Source: a virus
Direction: 5' to 3' (one strand)
IMG/VR virus record: IMGVR_UViG_3300028835_001079
Coordinates: 1 to 42,138 of that record
Length of the DNA: 42,138 nucleotides
Shown here one piece after another: positions 23,363 through 30,663 of the stretch. Below the pieces are notes generated by a model. That model ran no database searches. It saw only the letters and a list, made by a program, of their open reading frames with translations, and was not told the DNA's origin. Positions within the stretch are counted from its first letter, which is position 1. Every line of letters starts with the position of its first letter. The position numbers and the translations under genes are program-made.

Positions 23363-24256
23363 TCAAGCCTCCTTCAGTATCGCCATTAGGGTGCACCGGC
23401 AATCCGGATGCATCGGGCAATGCTGAATCTCCTCGTAGTCGAAAACCATGGTCTTGCCAGATTTGAAGGTGTGGCTCTCTCCCAGCTCGAAAAAGGGGTC
23501 GTCCAAAGGCATGGTCGCCCCGTCCATCTCCGCGCATTCCGCGCAGGTTCTCTTGTCCATCGCCGCCATCCACTGCTTGCCCTCCACGACTCCGCTCTGC
23601 CTCATCCCCAGCCATACGCCCCTATTCGTCGCCTTCAGGGTCTCAGTCCTGGCTATCATCTCAGCCCGGACTTTGCTGATATTCTCGAAGATCTCCTCTA
23701 CCCTTTTCCTGATCTTGGGGATGCTCTCTCCTGCCTCGACGGCATCCATCAACGCCTTCTTCAGCCTTGCGTGAACCGTGTTCGTGACAGACCATGCAGC
23801 ATTCTTGGAGTTCGCTGCCAGCCACTCTATCGCATTGGGGTCCGCCCCGTCGAAGACCAGCTCGACTTCCAGCTCGTCCAAGATATACTGACCGCCGTCA
23901 GCCATCGGCTTGGCCGCCATCAGCTTCCCGTCCTTCTGGAAAGTCCCCTGCCATTTCTTCTTTGAGAACAGCCATTTCTCAACATCGAATCCGGCCTTGT
24001 CAATCCAATACTCCTTCGTCGTGTGATATACGGACTTCCCGGGCTTTTTTATCTTTCCCAGGACTTCCTTTTCCATCACGCCAAATCGTTTCTGCAAGAG
24101 CTTCTTCCACTTCAAGATGTGCGATTCGGTGCTGTCCAAGAACTTCATGTGGACTCGGAACAACGGCAGTCTCCGCTCGAGGACCAGGTCTTTGATATTC
24201 CGCACGACGAGGACAACCAGCCTCTCCTTCTCTCTCCTGCTCAATGCCACGCTCAT
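23363..24256 (-). CDS. Phage Mu F-like head morphogenesis protein
   Basis: A 297-residue protein next to the portal gene. Residues 200-290 hold the diagnostic part: ARTETLKATNRG (202-213), KQWMAAMDKRTCAECAEMDG with Cys238 and Cys241, and the end QHCPMHPDCRC (278-288). The Cys/His set could hold zinc. Family members are minor head proteins required for correct capsid assembly; SPP1 gp7 is the well-studied example, and it binds the portal. The start ATG overlaps the portal stop (ATGA). Confidence 0.92.
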   Translation of the reverse strand: MSVALSRREKERLVVLVVRNIKDLVLERRLPLFRVHMKFLDSTESHILKWKKLLQKRFGVMEKEVLGKIKKPGKSVYHTTKEYWIDKAGFDVEKWLFSKKKWQGTFQKDGKLMAAKPMADGGQYILDELEVELVFDGADPNAIEWLAANSKNAAWSVTNTVHARLKKALMDAVEAGESIPKIRKRVEEIFENISKVRAEMIARTETLKATNRGVWLGMRQSGVVEGKQWMAAMDKRTCAECAEMDGATMPLDDPFFELGESHTFKSGKTMVFDYEEIQHCPMHPDCRCTLMAILKEA

Positions 24257-25710
24257 TTGTAGATCTCCTCCACCATCGCCTTGGCTACCTTCTGGGCTAT
24301 CTCCTGGAGCTCCTCATCGTTCATGTCTTTCCTGGGAGGAGGCATGCTACCCAAGGGAATCATCGTACCCGGCATAATCGGCACATCGCCCCACGGCACC
24401 TCATCCTCGCCAGCCTTCGCCCTCTCGATGTTGACCGAGCTGTAGCCGGTCTTGAGATGGCTCTCCTTCTCCTTGAGCAGGAACTCCACATTCTCGGGAA
24501 CACAGTTATCAAAGGCCACGAACAGGTTCTCGCCTCCCTTGTAATCGGGCAGTAACTGCTCGTTTATCTTCTGCTCGTACACCTTAAGCTTCGGGTCAAT
24601 CGTGTCCCGCATGTACTGGGCAAAGGCAATTCTTGCGTTTGCTAGGTTCGACTTGTCTGGAGAAAGCAATGAGCGTGGGACTCCATAGCCGTTGGCTATC
24701 TCCTCCATAGTCATTCTCCGCCCTTCCAGATGGCTCAGTTCCCTGGGACTCATGCTCACCCTCTCGATCTTCGCTCCACCCTCGAGCATCGCCGCCTTCC
24801 CGGTCTTGCTCACTCCCTCAAATGCTGCCTTGAACTCCTTCTTGATTCTCTTGAACTCCGTGGGGCCAAGGTCTGCATCCTTGTCCAAGGAAATGATAAT
24901 GTCCGGTCTCGCCATATTCTGGAAGCTGGCCCGTTCGTACTTGTAGATCGACTCATTGACCGAGATCGGGTCGCTCATCGCCTCTATCGGACTCATGCCC
25001 ATAACCTTGTTCGTGAGGCTCGGGTACTTGTGATGTACCAAGTCCTCCATGTCGAACGGCACCCGGTTCTTGCCGTTGTCGTATACGAATCCCAAGACAA
25101 ACTCGTCTATGTTCTCTCCCAAGACCGGGGTCAGGAACTGGGTCTCGAGAATCCATATCTGATAAGGCACTCCCAATGCGTTCTTCCTCTTCCACCACAC
25201 GCAGTTGCCGGTTATTCCCATGAACTTCTCGGTCAGCATCCATGTGTCTGCTTGGTTCATCATCGGGTTCATATGCCTCATCATCACTTTGAACGGATGA
25301 TCAATGACCTCCTCGACATCCACCGCCTTTGTCAGCCACGGGTCCAGCCCCTCGTTCTTGTACAGCCACTGCTTCTGTTCCCTTGTCAGTAGCTTCGTGT
25401 TTCGAGAGACAGCCGCACCCGGACCTTTGGCTATGTAGAGCCTCAGCCTCTGTCTCGACACTGATCGAGCATTATAGTCGTTGCAGACATAGACATAGTT
25501 CCTGTTGTGTTGGATCTGGCTTCGGGCATCCCTTATCACCACGGAGCTGCCCACGCCCTCCCCCCAAGTGTCCGTATTCTCCCATATCGTCTCGTCGGTA
25601 GCTTTGGGGGGCTTCCACTTTCCGAATCCTTTGACCCGGACATCCACCGGCCTGACTCCCAGGCTCAGAGTGTTGTTCTTCAGGCTCACGCTCGGCATGG
25701 GAAGCTTCAT
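24253..25710 (-). CDS. Portal protein (HK97 family)
   Basis: A 485-residue protein starting at ATG 25710 behind AAGGAGGCTGAC, overlapping the terminase stop. The HK97-type portal pattern is clear: NYVYVCNDYNARSVSRQRLRLY near residue 70, VIDHPFKVMMRHMNP, LVHHKYPSLTNKVMGMSPIEAM, KAAMLEGGAKIERVSMSPRE, and IANGYGVPRSLLSPDKSNLANA with the following Asn-Ala-Arg. It forms the dodecameric ring through which DNA enters. The sequence open upstream of 25710 in this frame lies inside the terminase gene and is a shadow. Confidence 0.94.
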   Translation of the reverse strand: MKLPMPSVSLKNNTLSLGVRPVDVRVKGFGKWKPPKATDETIWENTDTWGEGVGSSVVIRDARSQIQHNRNYVYVCNDYNARSVSRQRLRLYIAKGPGAAVSRNTKLLTREQKQWLYKNEGLDPWLTKAVDVEEVIDHPFKVMMRHMNPMMNQADTWMLTEKFMGITGNCVWWKRKNALGVPYQIWILETQFLTPVLGENIDEFVLGFVYDNGKNRVPFDMEDLVHHKYPSLTNKVMGMSPIEAMSDPISVNESIYKYERASFQNMARPDIIISLDKDADLGPTEFKRIKKEFKAAFEGVSKTGKAAMLEGGAKIERVSMSPRELSHLEGRRMTMEEIANGYGVPRSLLSPDKSNLANARIAFAQYMRDTIDPKLKVYEQKINEQLLPDYKGGENLFVAFDNCVPENVEFLLKEKESHLKTGYSSVNIERAKAGEDEVPWGDVPIMPGTMIPLGSMPPPRKDMNDEELQEIAQKVAKAMVEEIYK

Positions 25711-27203
25711 GTCAGCCTCCTTATCCGGACTTGCTTCTTCTTTGCGATGTGGCGCATCACGAAATACCTGGTCTCGTCCATCGCATGGTTCAGCTCGTCC
25801 ACGGGCGTCCCGTTCTTCTCGTAATAAGCCTTGACCTCCGTCCTCCAAGCCTTGCATTTTCGGTTTATGAATATCCTGGGATTCCCGAGTACCGGGGCGA
25901 GTGCGTTCCGCATCGCTTCGATCCCAGGCTCTATATCGTTCCTCGCCTTGTAAACATGGACCTTGGCATCCTTCCATTCTTGGATCAGGTCGGGACGCGA
26001 CGGGTCGGCAACCCCTTCCTTTACATTCTTCCACCAAGGAAGCTCCTTGAGCTTGTTCAGCAGACGCTGGTTCGTGGTATGTCCTTGGTATATCTCGTCC
26101 GCCCTCACCCATCCGAGGCCTTTGACATTCTGCCAGACACCGACCGAAAAGGGGTTTGTGCCTCCCCAGTCTATGCTCAGATAGACGGGGAGTTCGAGGT
26201 TGACCCCCGGCAGGCTCATCGGGCTGTGTAGTTCTTCGTCGTACTGTGCTCCGTAGACCAAGTCGTCCCGCCCCACCTTCACGCAGAACCATTCGACCTG
26301 GAGCGAGATCTCCGACAGCTCGTAAAGCTTCTGGATGAAATCGGATATCGGATAATAGCCATCCGCCTTTTTCATATGCTGACCCGGGCAGTATGTACCC
26401 AGCTTGCAGGTTGAGCACGAGTAGTCTTTGCAGGATTCGAGGCACTCCCAGATACACCACTTGTAAATACTCGTCCCCGATTCCAGAGCCTTCTCCAACG
26501 CCGTGTCCATGACCCCGCCGAGCTTGTGGTTCGTCGAAAGCCGACCGAGCGATGCAGGAATCCCGTGTTTCGACTGCGGTTGCGAGAGGGCAGCCATGTA
26601 GACATCCTCGTCCATCTCATCAATCTCGTCCTGAATAAGGGACTGCGGATGAGGGCCTCTCACCGATTTCTGGGAAGCCGTCAAGACAGAAGCGACGCTT
26701 CCGTTCTTCCAGACAGTCCTCATCCTGATCGGTTCGCCCACGAGATACTCGTCTATCATGTCCGTTGTCTTCCAGAAATCTCCCATCGCCTTGTAGCTTT
26801 TCTCCGACTGCTCCAGGCTTCCTCCGAGGATGGATGTCTCCATCTTCGACAGGAAGGAACTTCTGACCCACGTTATCAGCCCAGCAAGATACGACTTGGA
26901 GCCTGCCCTGTTCGCCCAGACTATGTAGTTCTGGACCCGGTTCAGCAGCACATCGGCCACGAAGGAGAAGGGTGCCGTATGGTCGTCGGCATTGCAGTTC
27001 TTCCTTGTCCCGATGATAGGGTCGACAAGCCCAATCTTCGTCAGGAGATAGACGTCCATGTCGTTCTTTAGGCCTCGCCGCCTGTAGTATTCAACGAGCC
27101 TTTTGTGCCCGGGTTCGAAGTAAGGGTGCTCCCTAATGGTTCTGACGTTGATTTCTGGGAACGACCGTTGCTCCAAGTCCCTTGAAGAATTTAGCGATTC
27201 CAT
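25707..27203 (-). CDS. terL: Terminase large subunit
   Basis: A 498-residue packaging ATPase/nuclease. ATPase: Walker A variant ANRAGSKS (97-104) and Walker B SLIQDEIDE (188-196). Nuclease: SIDWGG (Asp345), VADPS (Asp400) and HAMDETRYF (Asp476), the three acidic positions of the RNase H-like fold. Between the two domains lies a Cys cluster, six Cys in residues 250-272 (C250, C254, C258, C263, C266, C272), probably a metal site. The ATG at 27203, preceded by AAGGGAGAG, gives a 71-base overlap with the small-subunit gene. A shorter form would need a non-ATG start. Confidence 0.94.
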   Translation of the reverse strand: MESLNSSRDLEQRSFPEINVRTIREHPYFEPGHKRLVEYYRRRGLKNDMDVYLLTKIGLVDPIIGTRKNCNADDHTAPFSFVADVLLNRVQNYIVWANRAGSKSYLAGLITWVRSSFLSKMETSILGGSLEQSEKSYKAMGDFWKTTDMIDEYLVGEPIRMRTVWKNGSVASVLTASQKSVRGPHPQSLIQDEIDEMDEDVYMAALSQPQSKHGIPASLGRLSTNHKLGGVMDTALEKALESGTSIYKWCIWECLESCKDYSCSTCKLGTYCPGQHMKKADGYYPISDFIQKLYELSEISLQVEWFCVKVGRDDLVYGAQYDEELHSPMSLPGVNLELPVYLSIDWGGTNPFSVGVWQNVKGLGWVRADEIYQGHTTNQRLLNKLKELPWWKNVKEGVADPSRPDLIQEWKDAKVHVYKARNDIEPGIEAMRNALAPVLGNPRIFINRKCKAWRTEVKAYYEKNGTPVDELNHAMDETRYFVMRHIAKKKQVRIRRLT

Positions 27204-27540
27204 CTCTCCCTTGCTCCTCGAAATATTCGTCCAAGCGGTCTTCAAATTCCTGTCTCACCGTAAGGTCGCCTGTGACATCCAAGTCTACATTCGAAGGAAG
27301 CATCTTCATGAGCCATGTGTAAAACAGCTCCTTGTTTCTTTTGCTGGCTATAATCCACTTGACGAACTCCTCTTCTCCCCCGACCCGCTTGTCGTTGAGG
27401 GCGTTGAGAACCATCTCTTTGATGCTGCCGGTGAATTTATTCTTCGCTCCTTTCGGTCTTCCCGGATTGTCTTCCTGGAAGCCTCGCTTGCCCTTTTTGG
27501 CATAGGCATTCGATGTTTTTTTTATGTTGTTTACATTCAT
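27133..27540 (-). CDS. Probable terminase small subunit / packaging DNA-binding protein
   Basis: A 135-residue basic protein directly before the large terminase gene. It starts with KKTSNAYAKKGKRGFQ and the AT-hook-like GRPKGAKNKF (28-37), then helical segments SIKEMVLNALNDKR and EEEFVKWIIASKRNKELFYTWLMKMLPSN, split here as landmarks. The 'NPGRPKGAKNK' opening is frequent in small phage packaging proteins. The start overlaps the previous gene's stop (TGAATG with GAGAAGAAA). No helix-turn-helix can be confirmed by eye, so the assignment depends mainly on position. Confidence 0.7.
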   Translation of the reverse strand: MNVNNIKKTSNAYAKKGKRGFQEDNPGRPKGAKNKFTGSIKEMVLNALNDKRVGGEEEFVKWIIASKRNKELFYTWLMKMLPSNVDLDVTGDLTVRQEFEDRLDEYFEEQGRDGIAKFFKGLGATVVPRNQRQNH

Positions 27541-27722
27541 TTCTTCTCGTCCATTATCACGACCATCACGGTCTTGTCGGCCTGGTGAAGCTTGTTGAGG
27601 GCATTCAATATCTTTATTTGCTTCGCCGACTCGAACTCCAACTTCACCCAGGTCGCCTTGTCTCCGCTGACCAAGCTTTTGTGGTTCACCTCTTTTATCA
27701 ATGCCTCAAATGCGACCTTCAT
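27537..27722 (-). CDS. Small conserved-looking protein, hypothetical
   Basis: A 61-residue protein starting at ATG 27722, one base after the stop of the preceding small ORF. The segments VAFEALIKEVNHKSLVSGDK and KILNALNKLHQADKTVMVVIMDEKK predict a compact alpha/beta fold. A longer form could begin at ATG 27797 or 27809, adding SRPVWSAVGNGGVWGVSRYG, but no binding site precedes those ATGs at a good distance. It leads into the terminase small subunit, so a packaging-related role is possible. Confidence 0.62.
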   Translation of the reverse strand: MKVAFEALIKEVNHKSLVSGDKATWVKLEFESAKQIKILNALNKLHQADKTVMVVIMDEKK

Positions 27723-27723
27723 T

Positions 27724-27879
27724 TCACTCTGTCTTCCGTATCTCGAGACACCCCACACTCCGCCGTTGCCGACGGCTGACCACACGGGGCGGCTCATTGT
27801 TAGCCGCATGCCAGGAGAGTGGCTTCTCCCTCCGCGGAATAAACGGCTTATTCATGTTCATCCTTTTATCTATGCTCAT
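27724..27879 (-). CDS. Short ORF coupled to the preceding gene, hypothetical
   Basis: A 51-residue ORF whose ATG at 27879 overlaps the stop of the coiled-coil membrane gene (ATGA), with AAGGAG 14 bases upstream. It is basic and Arg-rich in its second half (RVVSRRQRRSVGCLEIRK). It competes with the possible N-terminal extension of the next gene in another frame. I think it is at least translated, because it carries ribosomes to the start at 27722, but the protein may have no separate role. Confidence 0.35.
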   Translation of the reverse strand: MSIDKRMNMNKPFIPRREKPLSWHAANNEPPRVVSRRQRRSVGCLEIRKTE

Positions 27880-28088
27880 TTTTTACTCAGCTTCTCCTTT
27901 ATCTCCTTGATATCCTTTTTTATATTCTTAACCGCCTCTTCCAGCGTTGCTAACCGCTCGCCATGCGTGGGATTTTCAGCTTTGCTATTCTTCTTGATTT
28001 TATACTTTGACCGATAGTAAAAAACTCTCTCGATGAGGAGACTTATCATGCTCAACGTAAAGAGAACCGTCCAGAGATCTATTCGCAT
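27876..28088 (-). CDS. Membrane-anchored coiled-coil protein of the lysis region
   Basis: A 70-residue protein with one membrane segment (5-22, LWTVLFTLSMISLLIERVF) and a C-terminal coiled coil (46-70, ATLEEAVKNIKKDIKEIKEKL). The order amidase, two-span membrane protein, then membrane/coiled-coil protein recalls lysis cassettes in which a holin works with a small partner such as XhlA, although XhlA has the reverse order of domains. ATG 28088 overlaps the stop of the preceding gene. A lysis role is an inference. Confidence 0.65.
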   Translation of the reverse strand: MRIDLWTVLFTLSMISLLIERVFYYRSKYKIKKNSKAENPTHGERLATLEEAVKNIKKDIKEIKEKLSKK

Positions 28089-28288
28089 TTATGCTCCTTC
28101 TTCCCATTGAATTCCTTCCGCTTCTGAATGAGCCGTTTGCCCGTATAGGCAGTAAGACCTCCCGTGAGCCAGCCAGCAAATACAGCATATGATGCGTCCG
28201 GCTTGAATCCCGTAAAGACGAATCCCCCTGTCAGTAAAACAGCCCAGATGATGAACGCCACGGATGTGCGGATTGTGATTTTTTTCAC
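28079..28288 (-). CDS. Holin-like two-span membrane protein
   Basis: A 69-residue protein with a GTG start at 28288 that overlaps the amidase stop (ATGTGA), preceded by GTGGAGAAATCAAT. Two hydrophobic spans (about 9-26 and 33-49) are separated by a short loop (TGFKPDASYA), and the tail is very basic (KRLIQKRKEFNGKKEHKCE). Small proteins of this make-up next to an amidase are usually holins, which make the membrane hole that releases the endolysin. In-frame sequence before 28288 lies in the amidase gene and is not used. Confidence 0.7.
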   Translation of the reverse strand: MKKITIRTSVAFIIWAVLLTGGFVFTGFKPDASYAVFAGWLTGGLTAYTGKRLIQKRKEFNGKKEHKCE

Positions 28289-28734
28289 ATTGATTTCTCC
28301 ACGAGTAGCTTTAGTTGCTCCATATCGAAGAGTTCGCCCGGGCATGACTTGTTGATATTGAAATTATGGTGAGGGTAGATGTCGTCGACTGTTAGACCAT
28401 AGAGCTTCAACCAGAGAGCAATAATTTTGGCACCCGCCTCAAGCATTTCTTTTTTGGGTGCGATCTTGTCGTAGTTACCGACGAAGCAGATGCCGAGCGA
28501 GTCGTGATTGTGTCCTCGCACATGAGCACCTGTTCTGTCCCACGACCTGCCGAACAGCACCTCATAACACGGCTCATCGCCGCTGATGATGAGTTCGACT
28601 CCTATGTGGTATCCGATCCCGGCCCATTTCAGCGTCTTTGTGTGGTATTTCCGAATCGCTCCCCAACTCACAGTGCCACTGTCTTTCGTAAGACTGTGGT
28701 GGACAATCACCCTCTTCGGTACGAGGTTTGCCAT
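28285..28734 (-). CDS. N-acetylmuramoyl-L-alanine amidase (endolysin)
   Basis: A 149-residue single-domain Amidase_2/PGRP enzyme, near in size to T7 lysozyme. It splits the bond between muramic acid and L-alanine in peptidoglycan. Visible elements: VIVHHSLT (zinc ligand His12), IGYHIGVEL (40-48), GAHVRGHNHDSLGICFVGNYD (69-89) and the second ligand set PHHNFNINKSCPG (His122 or His123, Cys131). There is no cell-wall binding domain and no signal peptide, so it depends on a holin. It is the first gene of the late operon. No Shine-Dalgarno is seen before ATG 28734, and the TATATT box ends only nine bases upstream, so the mRNA may be leaderless. Confidence 0.93.
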   Translation of the reverse strand: MANLVPKRVIVHHSLTKDSGTVSWGAIRKYHTKTLKWAGIGYHIGVELIISGDEPCYEVLFGRSWDRTGAHVRGHNHDSLGICFVGNYDKIAPKKEMLEAGAKIIALWLKLYGLTVDDIYPHHNFNINKSCPGELFDMEQLKLLVEKSM

Positions 28735-28743
28735 ATCGTTGAT

Positions 28744-28749
28744 AATATA
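28744..28749 (-). promoter_or_regulatory. Candidate -10 box of the late operon
   Basis: TATATT on the minus strand, nine bases before the amidase ATG. At 16-19 bases upstream no sequence resembles TTGACA, so a classical sigma-70 promoter is unlikely. The three 24-bp repeats begin where an activator would bind. Transcription from this box would start within a few bases of the ATG. Confidence 0.45.
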
Positions 28750-28772
28750 AACCGTGCTTTTTGGATGGGGTG

Positions 28773-28829
28773 AACCTATAGGGTGTCGTTTTGTACAACC
28801 TATAGGTTATCCGAAATGGCAACCTATGG
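28773..28829 (-). repeat. Three AACCTATRG repeats at exact 24-bp spacing
   Basis: On the plus strand AACCTATAGGG starts at 28773, AACCTATAGGTT (a 12-base perfect palindrome) at 28797, and AACCTATGG at 28821. The steps are exactly 24 bases. A spacing near two helical turns places proteins on one face of the DNA. The array fills the gap between the early block stop at 28859 and the amidase start. The likely use is as binding sites of an activator or repressor of the late operon; an origin-type iteron is an alternative. Confidence 0.72.
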
Positions 28830-28858
28830 ATGGGGGAATTAGGGACTTGACAAGGTTT

Positions 28859-29152
28859 TCAATTTGGGGGGATTTTTCTGATTTTGAATCTCCCGGTGAT
28901 ATTCCTGCACCATATCTCCTTGGTGCAGTTGGAAGGAAGGATGACGCTCAGAATGGCTTCCTCGTCTTCCTTTTTTATCTCATCAAGGACGATCCTGATC
29001 TTGCGAATCTCATGCCTTCTTATGGCTTCGATATGAAACTGCTTACTCTCCAGCTTATAGATAACATCGTAATTCCCTTCGGGATAGGAGAGGATGTCAA
29101 TCGCGGCCTGGATGGCCCGTTTCGTCCTTTTCTTTATTGCGTCTTCAGGCAT
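28859..29152 (-). CDS. Hypothetical protein at the end of the early/accessory block
   Basis: A 97-residue basic protein, the last gene before the 124-base intergenic region. It begins with MPEDAIKKRTKRAIQAAIDIL and has an HEIRKIRIVLDEIKKEDEE stretch, followed by a strand with two Cys (NCTKEIWCRNI). I do not recognise a family. The start ATG 29152 overlaps the previous gene. The His/Glu/Arg-rich centre could be nucleic-acid binding, which is not shown. Confidence 0.6.
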   Translation of the reverse strand: MPEDAIKKRTKRAIQAAIDILSYPEGNYDVIYKLESKQFHIEAIRRHEIRKIRIVLDEIKKEDEEAILSVILPSNCTKEIWCRNITGRFKIRKIPPN

Positions 29153-29357
29153 TCTTGTTGGCTTTCATCAGCTTTAATATGTCTTTCCTCGTTATCACGA
29201 CCTCAATCAATATTTTCTTGTCATCGGAAATCATATAAACCAATTCTCCTATGGATTCCGGATATTTCGAAATGTTTTTGATTAAGTCCAAATTCTTTGC
29301 CACTAACGAAGCGAAAACACCGATTCCGATTGCTTGAAAAAACTCACGCCTTTTCAT
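29145..29357 (-). CDS. Small exported or membrane-anchored protein with a twin-arginine-like N-terminus
   Basis: A 70-residue protein starting at ATG 29357 behind GAGGTTGACC. The start MKRREFFQAIGIGVFASLVAK has RR at 3-4 followed by a phenylalanine pair and a hydrophobic stretch, like twin-arginine signal sequences of the RRxFF type. The mature part (about 45 residues) has a strand pair (LVYMISDDKKILIEVVITR) and a final helix. Phage proteins with this signal are rare. A plain signal-anchor is the other reading. No function assigned. Confidence 0.62.
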   Translation of the reverse strand: MKRREFFQAIGIGVFASLVAKNLDLIKNISKYPESIGELVYMISDDKKILIEVVITRKDILKLMKANKNA

Positions 29358-29748
29358 GGTCAACCTCCACCCATTTCGCCCCACTCCAAGTCTTCCCGTA
29401 CTTCTCGTGCATGTAGAATGCGAGCCACAGTTGTTCCATTGATTTTATGGTTAATTTAAACCTATGGCTACCATAGAGACCCTCAAACATTTCTTCATTA
29501 TTGGCAAATAAAGAAAAATACATTATCATTGTAGAAGGATGGTCATAGGGTGGCATCATCTCCTGAATCTGATCTTGGCGAGGAAGCCAGCTTTCACCTT
29601 TAAAGAAGAAATGACCTTCATGGTTAATCCAAATTTCTTTGTTTTGATAACCTACAGAAAATTCATTTGATATTTTTAGTATTTTTGATTTTTGTTCCTG
29701 AATCTCGAGGCAATCACACATCTTGATATAAGTTTCTGAAGTGTCCAT
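29344..29748 (-). CDS. Hypothetical protein
   Basis: A 134-residue soluble protein starting at ATG 29748 after AAAGGAGGAAAAC. It is rich in aromatic residues and Met (IWINHEGHFFFKGESWLPRQ, MIMYFSLFANNEEMFEGLYG), and has a CDC pair near the start. No family is recognised. AT-richer codon use than in the structural genes matches other genes of the right block. It overlaps the start of the Tat-like gene. Confidence 0.62.
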   Translation of the reverse strand: MDTSETYIKMCDCLEIQEQKSKILKISNEFSVGYQNKEIWINHEGHFFFKGESWLPRQDQIQEMMPPYDHPSTMIMYFSLFANNEEMFEGLYGSHRFKLTIKSMEQLWLAFYMHEKYGKTWSGAKWVEVDHEKA

Positions 29749-29759
29749 GTTTTCCTCCT

Positions 29760-30479
29760 TTATTTCCCCAGAAAGAACACTGCGATGATGACAATGGTTG
29801 CAACCACGGCGCCTTCCTTTCTTCCTTTCGCCCTGGCCTTCTTCCTCCTGCCCTCGCTGAGGTCGAACTTGTCTTTCCAGTCGCCCGATATGCCCTGCTC
29901 GCCGGCAATCTGCGAGTCCTTCTCCACGATTATGCCCTCAAGACCGACAATTTTCATGTTCAGGTCCAGCATGCTGGCATCCTGCAATGCGACCTTCTCC
30001 TCCAGCTTCTGTATGTCCGGCATCGCAAGAGAGAATTCGCCTGTCCTCAATGCCCGAAGATTTATCCTGGCACAAGCAAGCGTGAACAGCACCCCGTCCG
30101 GTCGCTCGAATATGTTCGCACAGTTCAGGACTTTCCGAGTCTCGACGACGACCTCGGACGGCGCCATCTCTTCGACCTTGTCCTTCCAGGAATCCCTCTC
30201 TTCCCGGATAACCCCAATCTCCGCATCCTTCTCCCTCAGCTTGTTGTTTCGCTCGGCTATGGCATCGTCTCTGGCCGCTATCGTCCTTCGCAGGGCTTTG
30301 ACATTGCCTCTGCTCTTCCGAATATCGTTCTCCTTCTCCATTATGGACTTGTCGAGCTTTCTGATCTGTGACTTGTAATTCAGAACTCCCACTATGGAGT
30401 TTATCCCGACAATCACCATTACCAGGGCCATGAACATTCCCATGAGTGGGAGCCAATTTCTCTTAATCCAGTTCATCAT
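29760..30479 (-). CDS. Coiled-coil protein with a membrane segment at each end
   Basis: A 239-residue protein starting at ATG 30479 or 30476 behind GGAGAAAGAAA. An N-terminal span (8-33) is followed by long coiled coils (about 36-105 and 165-215), a central stretch with two Cys (LNCANIFERPDGVLFTLAC), a Lys/Arg-rich segment and a second hydrophobic helix at the very end (about 223-238). Proteins anchored at both ends with a coil between can span the cell-envelope gap, as unimolecular spanins do, but spanins have a lipobox, which is absent here. It lies near the lysis genes, in the operon before them. Confidence 0.6.
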   Translation of the reverse strand: MMNWIKRNWLPLMGMFMALVMVIVGINSIVGVLNYKSQIRKLDKSIMEKENDIRKSRGNVKALRRTIAARDDAIAERNNKLREKDAEIGVIREERDSWKDKVEEMAPSEVVVETRKVLNCANIFERPDGVLFTLACARINLRALRTGEFSLAMPDIQKLEEKVALQDASMLDLNMKIVGLEGIIVEKDSQIAGEQGISGDWKDKFDLSEGRRKKARAKGRKEGAVVATIVIIAVFFLGK

Positions 30480-30663
30480 TTTCTTTCTCCTTTTCAATTT
30501 CCAAAAGCTCATCTGCATGAAAAGTACAAAAATGACCAGACATTTCTTCCCCATACAAAGAAACAGCTGCAATTTTTGGGCAAATCAAACCACCTTTGCG
30601 ATAGTCACAGGTGATAGGATCATCAGTGTAATCTTGATTGATATATCTTTTTTCAATATTCAT
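30463..30663 (-). CDS. Small Cys/His protein, hypothetical
   Basis: A 66-residue protein with Cys at 19, 28 and 46 and His at 44 and 49 (ITCDYRKGGLICPK, GHFCTFHADELL). The pattern resembles a short zinc-binding fold of the C-x8-C...H-x-C-x2-H type. The start ATG 30663 overlaps the previous gene, whose last codons (GGA GGA GTG AAT) make up the ribosome binding site. Function unknown. Confidence 0.62.
   Translation of the reverse strand: MNIEKRYINQDYTDDPITCDYRKGGLICPKIAAVSLYGEEMSGHFCTFHADELLEIEKEKENDELD

Noticed and set aside
24253-26460. 735-residue version of the portal gene
   Set aside because: The first 250 residues lie within the terminase gene in another frame; AAGGAGGCTGAC and the ATGA overlap mark the start at 25710.
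28847-28852. TTGACA on the plus strand as a -35 box
   Set aside because: No -10 hexamer at 16-18 bases and no plus-strand gene follows.
29459-29468. A fourth AACCTATGG copy
   Set aside because: It lies inside a coding region 630 bases away, without the 24-bp spacing, and is probably chance.
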